Shown here one piece after another: positions 25,501 to 33,484 of a stretch of 43,318 nt of DNA. Under the pieces are notes generated by a model that was not told where the DNA came from, did not search any database, and saw only the letters and a program-made list of their open reading frames with translations. This DNA is from Gemmatimonadota bacterium (GTDB taxonomy: Bacteria > JAAXHH01). The DNA is taken from positions 1-43,318 of the forward strand of contig JAPOYX010000014.1 in the NCBI GenBank assembly GCA_026706345.1. Reading direction: 5' to 3'. The position numbers were made by a program, and so were the translations under genes. The stretch's first letter is position 1; the number at the start of each line of letters is the position of its first letter.

Positions 25501-26929
25501 CAGCTACGAAGGATCGAAGCGTCTCACGATCCACCACGTCGGCCGCCGTTACGACGTTTTTCGTGTCTGTCAACGCGATGGTGGCGGACGTCAGGTCGTT
25601 GCCTTCATAACCGGCTCGGATCACGATGGTCTCGACGCCTTCCGCCGTTCCGTCGTCGAATGCCTTGAAAGTCAGTGTCGTGGAAGCCGAGTCGGCGTGC
25701 CGGGGAATGATGATCTCAAGCGTTCCTTCCAGATCGTAATCATCGGACGTGGCCGTACCCGCCAGGGAAAGGTCGATGATTGTCGCCACCGGTACCGGAT
25801 CCTCGCGCAGCGCGGCCGTTACCACCACCTCCTGGACGTCGCCGCCTTCGGATATGGCCGCGCGATTCACCGCCAGGGTGATCTCCGGCACGTTATCCAC
25901 GGGCCTGCGGTAGAAACCGGCGCCTACGACGAAATGCTGCCCCGGGTACCGCGCGACTTCCATCAATTCGGCGTAGCTCACCTTGAGCGAACCGAGTTCT
26001 TCATCGCCCGTGATCGACGGGTCGTCGAAGTGGTACTCGACGAAACCGCCGCCCGTCGCCGCGGTCTCGATGAGTTCCTCGATGAATCGGACGCCGTTGA
26101 GGTCTTCGAGATCAATCCGGATCTCGCCTTCCTGCGTCTTGTCCGCGCCGTGGAAGAACACGTATCCTTCCGTGGTGACGATGAAGAGGTAGATCGCGCC
26201 TTCTCTGAACGGTCCGCCCTCTTCTCTCAAGGCGATCGTGATCGCCCCGGCGTCCGCATCGTGCTCCTCAACGGCGTCGAGGTACCACTGGATCGAGCCT
26301 TTCACGAAAGCCTTGAGCGTTTCCCGGTCCACCACGTCCGCGGCGCGCACCGCGGGCGGATCGGGAAGCGTGCGCTCTTCCGGATCGTTGATACTCATGT
26401 GGAAACCGCCCGCCAGGATGTAATCGCCCACGCCGAACCCGGAGGTATACCGGATCGCGAAGGCCACGCGGTCGGGTGCGTCGTCCGGATCCCTGAGATC
26501 ATCCCAGGTGTATTCTATGAACGAGCCGTCGGCGTCCACCGCAATGATTTCCTGCACGACTTTCTTGCCGGTGTCGTCTTCCAGCCCACTGATATCGGTT
26601 TCGACGATATAGGGATCCCCCCCATGCTCGATCACCACGCCCTCGAGACTGAGAATCACCAGGTACAGGTCGCCCTGTTTCCAGTCGCCTTCGTTCCGCA
26701 GGGATCTTTGCATTCCGGGCACGTCGTTGAGGTCGTCGATTCGTTCCAGGGAATCCGCCACCGAGACGACGAAGGCCTTCAACGTCTCGCGGTCCGTTAC
26801 CTGGCTGGCCGTAATCGTCGCGCCCTGGGCCAGGGCTGGCTTAGCGTGAACGAACAGGCCGGCCAGACCGACAAGCAGCCCGAAGACCAGGACTGATCGC
26901 CTCGAAACGTGAGCAGCTATGGAAGACAT
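22583..26929 (-). CDS. Giant autotransporter-like protein with two [Cache-Cache-Calx-beta] units
   Basis: 1448 aa. The ATG at 26929 has AGGAG seven bases upstream. Order of domains: signal peptide (1-35, ending ALAQG), Cache-like 1 (40-180), Cache-like 2 (195-345), Calx-beta 1 (345-455), Cache-like 3 (462-612), Cache-like 4 (630-775), Calx-beta 2 (780-892), Ig-like (895-980), and an autotransporter-type barrel (about 985-1448) ending in Phe. Each Cache unit has DRETLKAFV, REEGxWKQG and GGGFVEYHFDDP. The linkers before Cache 2 and 4 both read LPDPP. Cache domains normally sense small molecules in receptors, so display by a barrel is unusual. It neighbours a truncated paralogue (27895). Ligands and release from the surface are unknown. 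Confidence 0.88.
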   Translation of the reverse strand: MSSIAAHVSRRSVLVFGLLVGLAGLFVHAKPALAQGATITASQVTDRETLKAFVVSVADSLERIDDLNDVPGMQRSLRNEGDWKQGDLYLVILSLEGVVIEHGGDPYIVETDISGLEDDTGKKVVQEIIAVDADGSFIEYTWDDLRDPDDAPDRVAFAIRYTSGFGVGDYILAGGFHMSINDPEERTLPDPPAVRAADVVDRETLKAFVKGSIQWYLDAVEEHDADAGAITIALREEGGPFREGAIYLFIVTTEGYVFFHGADKTQEGEIRIDLEDLNGVRFIEELIETAATGGGFVEYHFDDPSITGDEELGSLKVSYAELMEVARYPGQHFVVGAGFYRRPVDNVPEITLAVNRAAISEGGDVQEVVVTAALREDPVPVATIIDLSLAGTATSDDYDLEGTLEIIIPRHADSASTTLTFKAFDDGTAEGVETIVIRAGYEGNDLTSATIALTDTKNVVTAADVVDRETLRSFVAGFRDYLDTIDTAEEAVRLGTDIRSAGIWRMPGKMYFVLFQPDGTVFLHADDPTRDGIDASNLEDDNGVLVVRMILETAAAGGGYVDYTWDDPEVEGVDPFQIASTSPPARVAYAIPYTLAQTGQTWVVAAGFNQHVTNDEELELPDPPGVWARDVTNRETLKAFVQGAANWSKEAFARAGSGPEALPAQIDRALREEGGPWKQGAVYLFVFRDDGVLVFHGANPSLETMNLYDHQDLNGVFYTREIIEAAQAGGGFVEYHFDNPDVDGDEESGSPKVSYAEIMTYDGTAFIIGSGLYVDLDEHAPDITLTVSPAAVSEDAGAQSVTVTATRTGMAIPVATVIPLSLSGTATGDDYSVSGNFSISIPGGQTEGLTQLTVTPVGDDVYEPGGETIVFTARFNGRDLGAATLRISDAFDAPAVVGASPSVTLEAGRSETIDAGALFSGAALAYSASSSDNGVALAVLSGATLSVTGVRKGSAAVTLSARNAAGEASLVVGVTVTAVLAERETYTDILAAMGRGMLSSASATIGGRFAGSGDQGVVVGGRRIDGPAAAVSALAGATGHWRRESSRELALMDDGRRRNGVRGNDLLRTSAFSYAFDDQTAGGGLRWGVWGAGDWQRFEGEPAAGAFYDGNTRTAYLGVDLAARRRWMAGIALSYAMGRSDYDVAVASGSLEASLASVLPYARWSEEGCCTEVWSILGLGSGNVDNGTDASDLGMRMGMVGLRSRLASSGSMGIDLVGDAGLLRVSTSDDGSAALRGIAASVRRIRIGLEGSRSAALGGGVTATPYAQVAGRYDGGDGRTGQGLEVSGGLRLAGNRVGVNARGRFLAVHTEQNYSEHGFSMVAYLNPDADGQGLSMSVAPRAGVGTGDSGMIWRDRPLAGSAMGGGGDARSLRAEVGYGLTSPTGLLFTSFGEMYLYGDERRQVRIGTRVGGQGRSPRSGSLELSGARVDRRGGSVHHRIGLIGRMSF

Positions 26930-27010
26930 CGAATCTCTCCTGTCTGGTTTAATATGCATTTCGCGATATCAGCCCGTACAGACGGAAGCAACCCTTTCGC
27001 AAAACAGAGA

Positions 27011-27042
27011 CCCGGATACGGCGAGGCCCGGATACGGCGAGG
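27011..27042 (+). repeat. Two tandem copies of a 16-bp unit CCCGGATACGGCGAGG
   Basis: Perfect copies at 27011-27026 and 27027-27042 lie between the giant Cache gene and the PhyH gene, in the leader region of the former. This could be a protein-binding site or a local duplication. Confidence 0.75.
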
Positions 27043-27048
27043 CGGATG

Positions 27049-27870
27049 CTATGCCGCGGCGTGGCTGCGTTCCAGCGCCTTCTCCACTTCGGATTCCCAC
27101 GTGCCGTCCACGCGAACGCCGTACTCCGCCACCCCACCCGTCGCCCGCGGTCCGGTGACATAGGGCCGGTAATCCCGGTCGTCCTCGATGAGCCGATCGG
27201 GCGCGAAGTCCGCGCGGAGAAAGTGGAAGGCGATGCCGGCGCGGGAGTTTTTCGTTCGGTTGTGGCCGGTGCAGTGCGCGGTGCCGTAGCAGAAGAACAG
27301 GGCGCCGCCCGCCTTCAGTTCGATGGTATCCGCCTGCTCCTCCGGGGGATAGCAGCGGATGTGGTGGTCGCTGTAGGGGTCCCGGCTGTGTTCGTAGGGC
27401 GTTCTGTAGCTGCCGGGAATCACCTGCATGGTGCCGTTTTCGACCGTGGCGTCGTGCACGGCGATCCAGACGGCCGTTCCCTTGAGCGGATCGCGGATCT
27501 TGAAATAGGCGTTGTCCTGATGCCAGTGGGTGCCCATGCCGTCGCCGCCCGGCTTGAGAAAGACCTGATCCAGGTGGAGGATAAAGGGATCCCCGATCAA
27601 CAGGGAGATGGCGGCGACCACGTCGGGCTGGAACGGGAGGGCCCTGAACAGGTCGCTTTGCCGGTACATCGGGCAGAGTTGCAGGTTCCGCTGCGTGGAG
27701 GACGCCGTCTTCCCGTCGCCTGCCGTGGCGACGTTCCGCAACGCGCCGTCTTTCATGAGACGGTCGATCTCGGACTGGAAGGCCCGGGTCTCGCGGTCCG
27801 AGAAGAATCCGGGTTTTGCCACGTAACCGTGGTTTCTGAAATGAGTGACTTCTTTGTCGGTGAGTACCAT
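27049..27870 (-). CDS. Phytanoyl-CoA dioxygenase (PhyH) family protein
   Basis: 273 aa, cytoplasmic non-haem Fe(II)/2-oxoglutarate-dependent oxygenase. The iron-binding HxD is in HWHQDNAY (His117, Asp119). The distal ligand and 2-oxoglutarate site are in AHCTGHNRTKNSRAG (probably His199 and Arg210). VIPGS and the VENG motif are typical of PhyH. The substrate could be a modified lipid, ectoine-like compound or small alkyl metabolite. It sits between two Cache-family genes on the same strand, 24 bases from the truncated one, so it may belong to the same transcript. A second PhyH lies at 41564 but is not closely similar in the variable region. Confidence 0.92.
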   Translation of the reverse strand: MVLTDKEVTHFRNHGYVAKPGFFSDRETRAFQSEIDRLMKDGALRNVATAGDGKTASSTQRNLQLCPMYRQSDLFRALPFQPDVVAAISLLIGDPFILHLDQVFLKPGGDGMGTHWHQDNAYFKIRDPLKGTAVWIAVHDATVENGTMQVIPGSYRTPYEHSRDPYSDHHIRCYPPEEQADTIELKAGGALFFCYGTAHCTGHNRTKNSRAGIAFHFLRADFAPDRLIEDDRDYRPYVTGPRATGGVAEYGVRVDGTWESEVEKALERSHAAA

Positions 27871-27894
27871 CTTTCTACGCCTTTCTTACAGGGG

Positions 27895-28779
27895 TCAGAA
27901 ACGCATGCGGCCCAGCAGGCAGATTCGATGGACGGACGCGGTGCCATGCCGGTCGATCCGCATGCCGGAAAGCTCCAGGTGCGACTGGTTCCGCGCTTCC
28001 AGTGTCCGGTCGGCGCCGTGAAAGATCACGTATCCATCGTCGTTCAGGATGAACAGGTAGATGGCTCCGTGGCGCCAGGGACCGTCCGCGATCCTGAAGA
28101 CGTCCAGGATATCGTTGTAGCGAGGGGTCCCATGTTCTCGCAGTGCGGCAGCGTAGCCTCTGGCTGCGCCGATGACAAAGGCCTTGAGGGATTCGCGGTC
28201 CATCACGTCGGCCGCGGTCACCTCGGGCTCCGCTATGAGCGACGCATCGACCATGGGAGGCACGACACAGGATACGTCCTGATAGAACCCGCCGGCCAGC
28301 ACGACCCTGTTGTTGTAGGTCTTGCCGAAAAAACTCGTGGCATAAGCCACCTTTACGGGATCGTCCTCGTCGTCATCGGGATCGTCCCAATGGTATTCGA
28401 CGTGTCCGCCGTCCATCAACCCCGCCTCGATGAGCGCCCTGACCACTTCGTCTCCGCGACCGTCCCGGAGATTGAACAGGTTCTTGCCTGCCGCGGACTC
28501 GTCGTCCGCGTGAAACAACACAGTGCCGTCCAGGCTCAGGAGCATGAGAAACACGTTCTCGTGCTTCCAGTCTCCCTCCATCCTGGTGCTGTCCAGAAAC
28601 GGCGCCAGCGCGCTATCTTCCGCGAATATCATTTCGATATGGGCTTTCGCGCTTTCCACGAAGGTCTTGAGCGTTTCCCGATCCACCACTTCGTTCGCCG
28701 TAATTGGCGCGCCCTGGGCACGAACGGGCTTCGCCTCGAGCAGTAAACCCTCTAGAAGTAAACCAAAGAGTCCTGTCAT
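27895..28779 (-). CDS. Shortened Cache paralogue: signal peptide, one Cache, half a second Cache, last barrel strand only
   Basis: 294 aa from ATG 28779; an upstream TTG gives nine-base (three-residue) extension. It has a degenerate signal (ending VRAQG), one full Cache-like domain (DRETLKTFV, GDWKHENVF, GGHVEYHWDDP) and a second that breaks off near GADRTLEARNQS. The final ~27 residues, HLELSGMRIDRHG then HRICLLGRMRF, match the extreme C-terminus of the giant protein (LELSGARVDRRG, HRIGLIGRMSF). The second half of Cache 2, any Calx-beta and Ig-like parts, and nearly all of the barrel are missing. An in-frame internal deletion of an autotransporter paralogue explains this. Without the barrel, surface display is not expected, so it may be a decaying gene or a periplasmic Cache protein. 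Confidence 0.8.
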   Translation of the reverse strand: MTGLFGLLLEGLLLEAKPVRAQGAPITANEVVDRETLKTFVESAKAHIEMIFAEDSALAPFLDSTRMEGDWKHENVFLMLLSLDGTVLFHADDESAAGKNLFNLRDGRGDEVVRALIEAGLMDGGHVEYHWDDPDDDEDDPVKVAYATSFFGKTYNNRVVLAGGFYQDVSCVVPPMVDASLIAEPEVTAADVMDRESLKAFVIGAARGYAAALREHGTPRYNDILDVFRIADGPWRHGAIYLFILNDDGYVIFHGADRTLEARNQSHLELSGMRIDRHGTASVHRICLLGRMRF

Positions 28780-28853
28780 TACCCCCAAACCAGCATAGAG
28801 GCCATCGATCTGGAAACAGTAGAGGAAGTCATGATTTGCGTCTCCCCGGTGGA

Positions 28854-30320
28854 TTACTCGGATAACGCCTCGTTTCCGAAACGTTCGATGGCTTCCAGGG
28901 TTTCGCGCACATCGTCCCAGGTCGTGGTATGGTTGACAATACAGAGCCTGAGTGTAAACTTGCCCGCCAACAGGGTCGATGACATGAGGGCGCGGTCCTC
29001 CCAGAAGACGCGGACGAGCACTTTCCGGTTGATCTTCTCGAGCGCTTCCTCATCGAGGTCTCCATTGTCGGGATTCACGCGGAAGCATACAATACCTAGC
29101 GAAGACGGCAACAACAGTTCCATGGTCCCGCTGTTCCGGATATGCTCCTCAGCCCGCCCGGCCAGTTCCATGCCTTTGGATACGGCGTTTCGGAATGCAG
29201 CCATTCCAAAGGTCTTCACGGACACCCAGATTTTCAGGGCCCGTACCGACCGGCTCAGTTGCAGTCCCCGGTCCGAGAAGTTGGGATGATTCGCGCCCCA
29301 TACCGTGTCCTGGAGGATATCGTGTCTTACGGCGAATGCGCGCTCGAGGTGGCCTAAGTCCTTCACCATCAGGCAGCCGGCTTCGTAGGGTTGAAAGAAC
29401 AACTTGTGCGCGTCCAGACCGATGGAGTCCGCGCGTTCTATGCCGCGCAGGAGGTCCTTTCCCTGTCCGGTGATTACCGTAAAACCGCCATAGGCGGCAT
29501 CGACGTGAAGCCAGATGCCCTCCGCCTCGCAGAAATCCGCCATCGTTTCGAGCGGATCGATCGCGCCCGTACTGGCCGCCCCGGCGTTGGCGCAGATCGC
29601 CACCGGATTGAATCCCACGGCCCGGTCCTTCGCCACCGTACGCCTCAACGCCTCCGGATCCATCCGGAAGAGCGCGTCGGTAGGTATCAAACGCACGTTT
29701 TCGGATCGTATGCCCATGATCCGGGCTGCCCGGACCAGTGCGCTATGGCTCTGGTCGCTCGTATAGACCGTGGCGCGTTCGGGAGTGCCTGCAGACTCCC
29801 GTGCCGCGACCAGGGCTTCCAGGCTGGCCGCGGAGCCTCCGGAAGTCATCAGGCCTCCGGCGGTATCCGGATACCCCAGCCAGCGTCGGATCCAGTCCAT
29901 GACGACCAGTTCCATCTGGCTTGCCCCACTGGATGTGAGCCAGGTACACTGGTTGACCTGGTATGCGGAGACCATGAAGTCAGCCAATACTCCGGGCCAC
30001 GTCGGCGCCGAAGGGATGAACGCGAAGGATCGGGGGTGATCAAGGCGGGCTCCCAGGGGGAGTATGTCCTTCGCCGCCCTTGCCAGGACCTCCAGCGCGG
30101 GACTGCCGCGTTCGGGCGGATCCTCCATGAGCTGATCTTCCAGTTCCTTCTTGAACTCGCCGTCCCAAGCGTGTTGCTCCGGAAGATTCCTGATACGTTC
30201 TACGATGAGTTCCGCCGTCCTGTTCGCGAGCTCGAGCATGACGTCCGGGGGCATCTGAAGGCCGTTGAGCGCCTCCGCATCCGATCTGTCGTTCTGCTTT
30301 TCCCGTTTCTCCCGCGACAC
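28854..30320 (-). CDS. PLP-dependent group II decarboxylase (aromatic-amino-acid decarboxylase-like)
   Basis: 488 aa, GTG start at 30320 with AAGGAG upstream. Members decarboxylate aromatic or related amino acids, or act as aldehyde synthases. The PLP lysine is in LDAHKLFFQP (Lys306). His192 in DQSHSALVRAA stacks on the cofactor ring, and Asp274 in VDAAYGG pairs with the pyridine nitrogen. The conserved TSGGSAASLEAL lies near residue 160. The active-site loop before Lys differs from the usual NPHKW of aromatic decarboxylases (DAHKL), so the substrate may be different. It is the upstream end of the minus-strand group. The 74 bases before the shortened Cache gene hold no promoter I can support. 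Confidence 0.9.
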   Translation of the reverse strand: MSREKREKQNDRSDAEALNGLQMPPDVMLELANRTAELIVERIRNLPEQHAWDGEFKKELEDQLMEDPPERGSPALEVLARAAKDILPLGARLDHPRSFAFIPSAPTWPGVLADFMVSAYQVNQCTWLTSSGASQMELVVMDWIRRWLGYPDTAGGLMTSGGSAASLEALVAARESAGTPERATVYTSDQSHSALVRAARIMGIRSENVRLIPTDALFRMDPEALRRTVAKDRAVGFNPVAICANAGAASTGAIDPLETMADFCEAEGIWLHVDAAYGGFTVITGQGKDLLRGIERADSIGLDAHKLFFQPYEAGCLMVKDLGHLERAFAVRHDILQDTVWGANHPNFSDRGLQLSRSVRALKIWVSVKTFGMAAFRNAVSKGMELAGRAEEHIRNSGTMELLLPSSLGIVCFRVNPDNGDLDEEALEKINRKVLVRVFWEDRALMSSTLLAGKFTLRLCIVNHTTTWDDVRETLEAIERFGNEALSE

Positions 30321-30435
30321 TCTTAGTCTCTCCTTATTTTCACGTCAGTCTTACGGACGTTTTTCGTTTTCGCTTCGCGACGGCTGAAGCCGGCCGCGTA
30401 GCTCCGGGAGTGCGATCACTCGATCCCGCTACGGC

Positions 30436-31683
30436 TCAGTGCCACGAATCCAGGTAATCCCTCTGCTCCGGCGACAACTCGTCAATGGTCATGCCCATGC
30501 TTTCGAGCTTGAGGCCGGCGATCTCCCGGTCGATTTCGTCCGGCAGCGTGTGTACTCCGGGTTTCATTCCCTCGTGGCTGGCTGCCAGGTGCTCCACGGC
30601 CAGGGCCTGGTTGGCGAAGGAAAGGTCCATGACCGCGGCGGGATGCCCCTCGCCGGCGACCAGGTTGACCAGCCGGCCCTCACCGATGAGATACAGCCTG
30701 CGGCCGGGCGCCAGGGCATACTCCTCCACGCAGGGCCGCAGGGATCTTCTCTCGACCGCGAGGGCGTCCAGGGCACGCATGTCGATTTCCACGTCGAAGT
30801 GGCCGGCGTTGGCCAGCATGGCGCCGTCTTTCATGCTTTCCAGATGATCGCGGCGTATGACCCCGCGGTTTCCGGTCACTGTGATGAAAAGGTCTCCGAG
30901 CGCGGTCGCCTCGGCCATGGGCAGTACCCGGAATCCTTCCATGGCGGCTTCCAGGGCCGCGACGGGGTCCACTTCCGTTACGATGACCTGACCGCCCAGG
31001 CCCCTCGCCCGGGACGCCACGCCTCGGCCACACCAGCCGTAGCCGCACACCACCACGGTTTTGCCAGCTATCAGCGTGTTGGTAGCCCGGAGGATGCCGT
31101 CGAGCGCGCTTTGCCCCGTGCCGAACCGGTTGTCGAAGAGGTGCTTGGTCTTCGAATCGTTGACCGCGATGACCGGAAAGGTCAGGTCGCCGTGTCGGAC
31201 CATGCTTCTGAGCCGGTTTACTCCCGTGGTCGTCTCTTCCGTTCCGCCGATGATTCGATCCAGTTGCTCTCGGTGATCGCGATGCGCGGTGGTAACCAGG
31301 TCGGCCCCGTCGTCCAGCAGGATATCCGGCTGCGCATTCAGCACGGCGTGCAGGTGCCGGCTGAAGGTGCCGGAGTCTTCCCCTCTTTTCGCGAACACGG
31401 GAATCCCGTGATGCACGACCAGGCTGGCGGCCACGTCGTCCTGCGTGCTGAGGGGATTGGAAGCGCAGACGATGGGCGCCGCCCCGCCCGATTTGATCGC
31501 CGCAACCAGGTTGGCCGTCTTGGTCGAAATGTGCAGACACACGCCGACACGCAGGTTGCGAAAGGGCTGTTCTCGAGCGAACCGGTCTTTTATCGAACGC
31601 AATACCGGCATCTGGCGGGCATCCCATGCCATGCGTGCCGCGCCGGATTCGGCGAGATCGGGATCCCGGATGTCAGATTCCAT
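30436..31683 (-). CDS. ahcY: Adenosylhomocysteinase
   Basis: Converts S-adenosylhomocysteine to adenosine and homocysteine in the methyl cycle. 415 aa starting at the ATG at 31683 (MESDIRDPDLAESG), chosen because family N-termini begin with this motif; the frame is open upstream to a GTG at 31758. The substrate-contact region NDSKTKHLFDNRFGTGQS, HISTKTANL and the NAD-binding CGYGWCGRGVA are intact. The length is that of the shorter, thermophile/archaeal-like type. It has a good minus-strand promoter 100 bases upstream and stands alone between the decarboxylase and the divergent MATE gene. I saw no match to the SAH riboswitch core in its leader. Confidence 0.96.
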   Translation of the reverse strand: MESDIRDPDLAESGAARMAWDARQMPVLRSIKDRFAREQPFRNLRVGVCLHISTKTANLVAAIKSGGAAPIVCASNPLSTQDDVAASLVVHHGIPVFAKRGEDSGTFSRHLHAVLNAQPDILLDDGADLVTTAHRDHREQLDRIIGGTEETTTGVNRLRSMVRHGDLTFPVIAVNDSKTKHLFDNRFGTGQSALDGILRATNTLIAGKTVVVCGYGWCGRGVASRARGLGGQVIVTEVDPVAALEAAMEGFRVLPMAEATALGDLFITVTGNRGVIRRDHLESMKDGAMLANAGHFDVEIDMRALDALAVERRSLRPCVEEYALAPGRRLYLIGEGRLVNLVAGEGHPAAVMDLSFANQALAVEHLAASHEGMKPGVHTLPDEIDREIAGLKLESMGMTIDELSPEQRDYLDSWH

Positions 31684-31788
31684 GGCTTGACTATGTAGGT
31701 CGGCGACGAGTTGCTTCGGCAATCTCCGGCTGAACACCATGACGGATCCCGTCCACACGATGCAGCCGTTGCGGGATGGCTAACTGTC

Positions 31789-31817
31789 ATTATGGCTTTC
31801 GATGTGTAACGCGTCAA
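31789..31817 (-). promoter_or_regulatory. Sigma-70-like promoter of ahcY
   Basis: On the minus strand -35 TTGACG (31817-31812), 17-bp spacer and -10 CATAAT (31794-31789), five of six matches in each box. The rest of the 332-base space to the MATE start holds a weak ATCCCG/CGGGAT stem (31746-31777) inside the ahcY leader and no gene. Confidence 0.6.
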
Positions 31818-32015
31818 GGGTAATGCACAAGTCGTACAACTGCCTCAGTTACGTTGAAAGACAAAGACGTGCACGCTTCCGCGGAGACCCCATATGCCCT
31901 TGACATCCAGGGACTTCAACAACTAACATGGTGAGATTTCTATTCCCGGTAAGTGACCGGTTTTTCGGGTCTTACACTGACCGCTCTTCGAATCCTCCGA
32001 TCGTTCGGACGCTCC

Positions 32016-33359
32016 ATGCTCGACCTCTCCCGAAAACATCTCAACCGCACCATCCTCGGTCTTGCCTGGCCTGCCATCCTCGAAAACCTGATGCACACGT
32101 CGGTCTATATCGTCGACAGCATCTTCATCGGATCCCTGGGTACGCTGGCCTTCGCCGCCGTTGGCCAGAGCTCCATGATCCTCTTTACCGTGGTGTTCGT
32201 GTTCTATGGCATCGGGGTGGCGACCGGCGCCGTCGTGGCGAGGAACCTGGGCCGGGGCGACCAGAAGACTGCCTGCGAGGCCGCCGGCCAGGGGATCATA
32301 CTCGGAACGTCCATCGGTCTGATGGTGGCCGCGCTGGGCCTGATGTTCGGCGAGGATCTCATGGTATTCCTGGGGACGGAGCCGGATGTCGTCGCACGGG
32401 CCCAGGAGTACATGCCCATCGTATTCGCATTCAGCGTGCTGCGTCTTTTCATCTACACCAGCAGCGGGATTCTGCGCGCGGCCGGCGACACCAAGACGCC
32501 CATGTGGATCACGGGCATCATGAACGTCTACAACATCTTCGCCGACTGGGTGCTGATCTTCGGAATCGGACCCTTCCCGGAACTGGGCATAACGGGGGCG
32601 GCCCTCGCTACCGGAACGGCCTATGTCCTGGGCGCATCCCTTCTTGTGCACAGACTGTTTCGCCGCCACGCGAAATTCAGGCTGTGCGGCAGCGACCTGG
32701 GGAATATCAGATCGGGTCACCTGCGGACCATCATACGGATCGCCGTGCCGAATCTCGGAGAACAGACGGTCATGCAGAGCGCCTATTTCTCGTTCATGTG
32801 GATCGTGACCAGCCTGGGCACGACCGCCCTCACCGCGCATTTCATGACTATCCGGGTGGAAATGGTATCCTTCATGCCCGTATTCGGACTTTCCATGGCC
32901 GTGGCCACCGTCGTCGGTCAGAGTCTCGGCGCGGAACGTCCCGAAATCGCCGAGCTGGCCGTCAAGAAAGCCGTGCGAATCGGGCTGCTCGCCATGACCG
33001 CGCTGGGCCTCGTATTCGTCGCGGTACCCGGCCTGCTCGTCGGCATATACAGCCCGTCGCCCGAGGTATACAGTCTGGCCGTGCTCTGCGTGCGGATCGC
33101 CGCCCTCGAACTGCCGACGTCGGCCCTGCTGATGATCTACACCGGCGCCATGCGGGGAGCCGGAGATACGCTGAGTCCCATGCTGATCAGCATCTTCGGC
33201 GCGATCTTCCTGCGGATCGGCATGATGTACGTGCTGGTGATCGAGCTGGGGTGGGGATTGCCGGGCGTATGGTACGGCACGGCGCTGGACTGGGGCATCC
33301 GCCTGGTGATCGCGTACTTCCTGTTCCGGAGGGGACGCTGGAAACGGATCGCGATCTAG
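32016..33359 (+). CDS. MATE family multidrug/Na+ antiporter
   Basis: 447 aa inner-membrane efflux protein with about 12 hydrophobic segments. The start at 32016 (MLDLSRKHLNRTILGLAWPA) matches usual family N-termini; an earlier GTG at 31953 would add 21 residues with no clear ribosome-binding site. Family features include the helix-1 pattern LAWPAILENLMHTSVYIVD, the repeated GAMRGAGDT / GILRAAGDT signature at the loops between helices 4-5 and 10-11, and the internal duplication typical of MATE. It is divergent from ahcY and precedes the dtd-maf run. The exported compound cannot be told from the sequence. Confidence 0.93.
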   Translation: MLDLSRKHLNRTILGLAWPAILENLMHTSVYIVDSIFIGSLGTLAFAAVGQSSMILFTVVFVFYGIGVATGAVVARNLGRGDQKTACEAAGQGIILGTSIGLMVAALGLMFGEDLMVFLGTEPDVVARAQEYMPIVFAFSVLRLFIYTSSGILRAAGDTKTPMWITGIMNVYNIFADWVLIFGIGPFPELGITGAALATGTAYVLGASLLVHRLFRRHAKFRLCGSDLGNIRSGHLRTIIRIAVPNLGEQTVMQSAYFSFMWIVTSLGTTALTAHFMTIRVEMVSFMPVFGLSMAVATVVGQSLGAERPEIAELAVKKAVRIGLLAMTALGLVFVAVPGLLVGIYSPSPEVYSLAVLCVRIAALELPTSALLMIYTGAMRGAGDTLSPMLISIFGAIFLRIGMMYVLVIELGWGLPGVWYGTALDWGIRLVIAYFLFRRGRWKRIAI

Positions 33360-33385
33360 GATGCGGGATTTCCGCCTTATCCGGT

Positions 33386-33414
33386 TTGACAGCGGGTAAG
33401 TCGGCGACTACCAT
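33386..33414 (+). promoter_or_regulatory. Sigma-70-like promoter for the dtd-maf operon
   Basis: A perfect -35 TTGACA (33386-33391), 17-bp spacer and -10 TACCAT (33409-33414, four of six). The leader would be about 65 bases. Confidence 0.5.
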
Positions 33415-33484
33415 GTACAATCCTGATTGCATGTCATCGTAAGGTTGCGAGTTTCAGCGTTAATCAATCCAGGAGTATGAATCA

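Noticed and set aside
30321-30435. Terminator between ahcY and the decarboxylase gene
   Set aside because: Only a four-base ACGT stem before a T run; too weak to support.
31684-31800. SAH or SAM riboswitch in the ahcY leader
   Set aside because: The leader was inspected for the conserved SAH riboswitch core and only a weak ATCCCG/CGGGAT stem was found.
31923-32840. 305-codon minus-strand frame opposite the MATE gene
   Set aside because: Low-complexity His/Asp/Arg-rich shadow; the plus strand encodes a normal MATE transporter.
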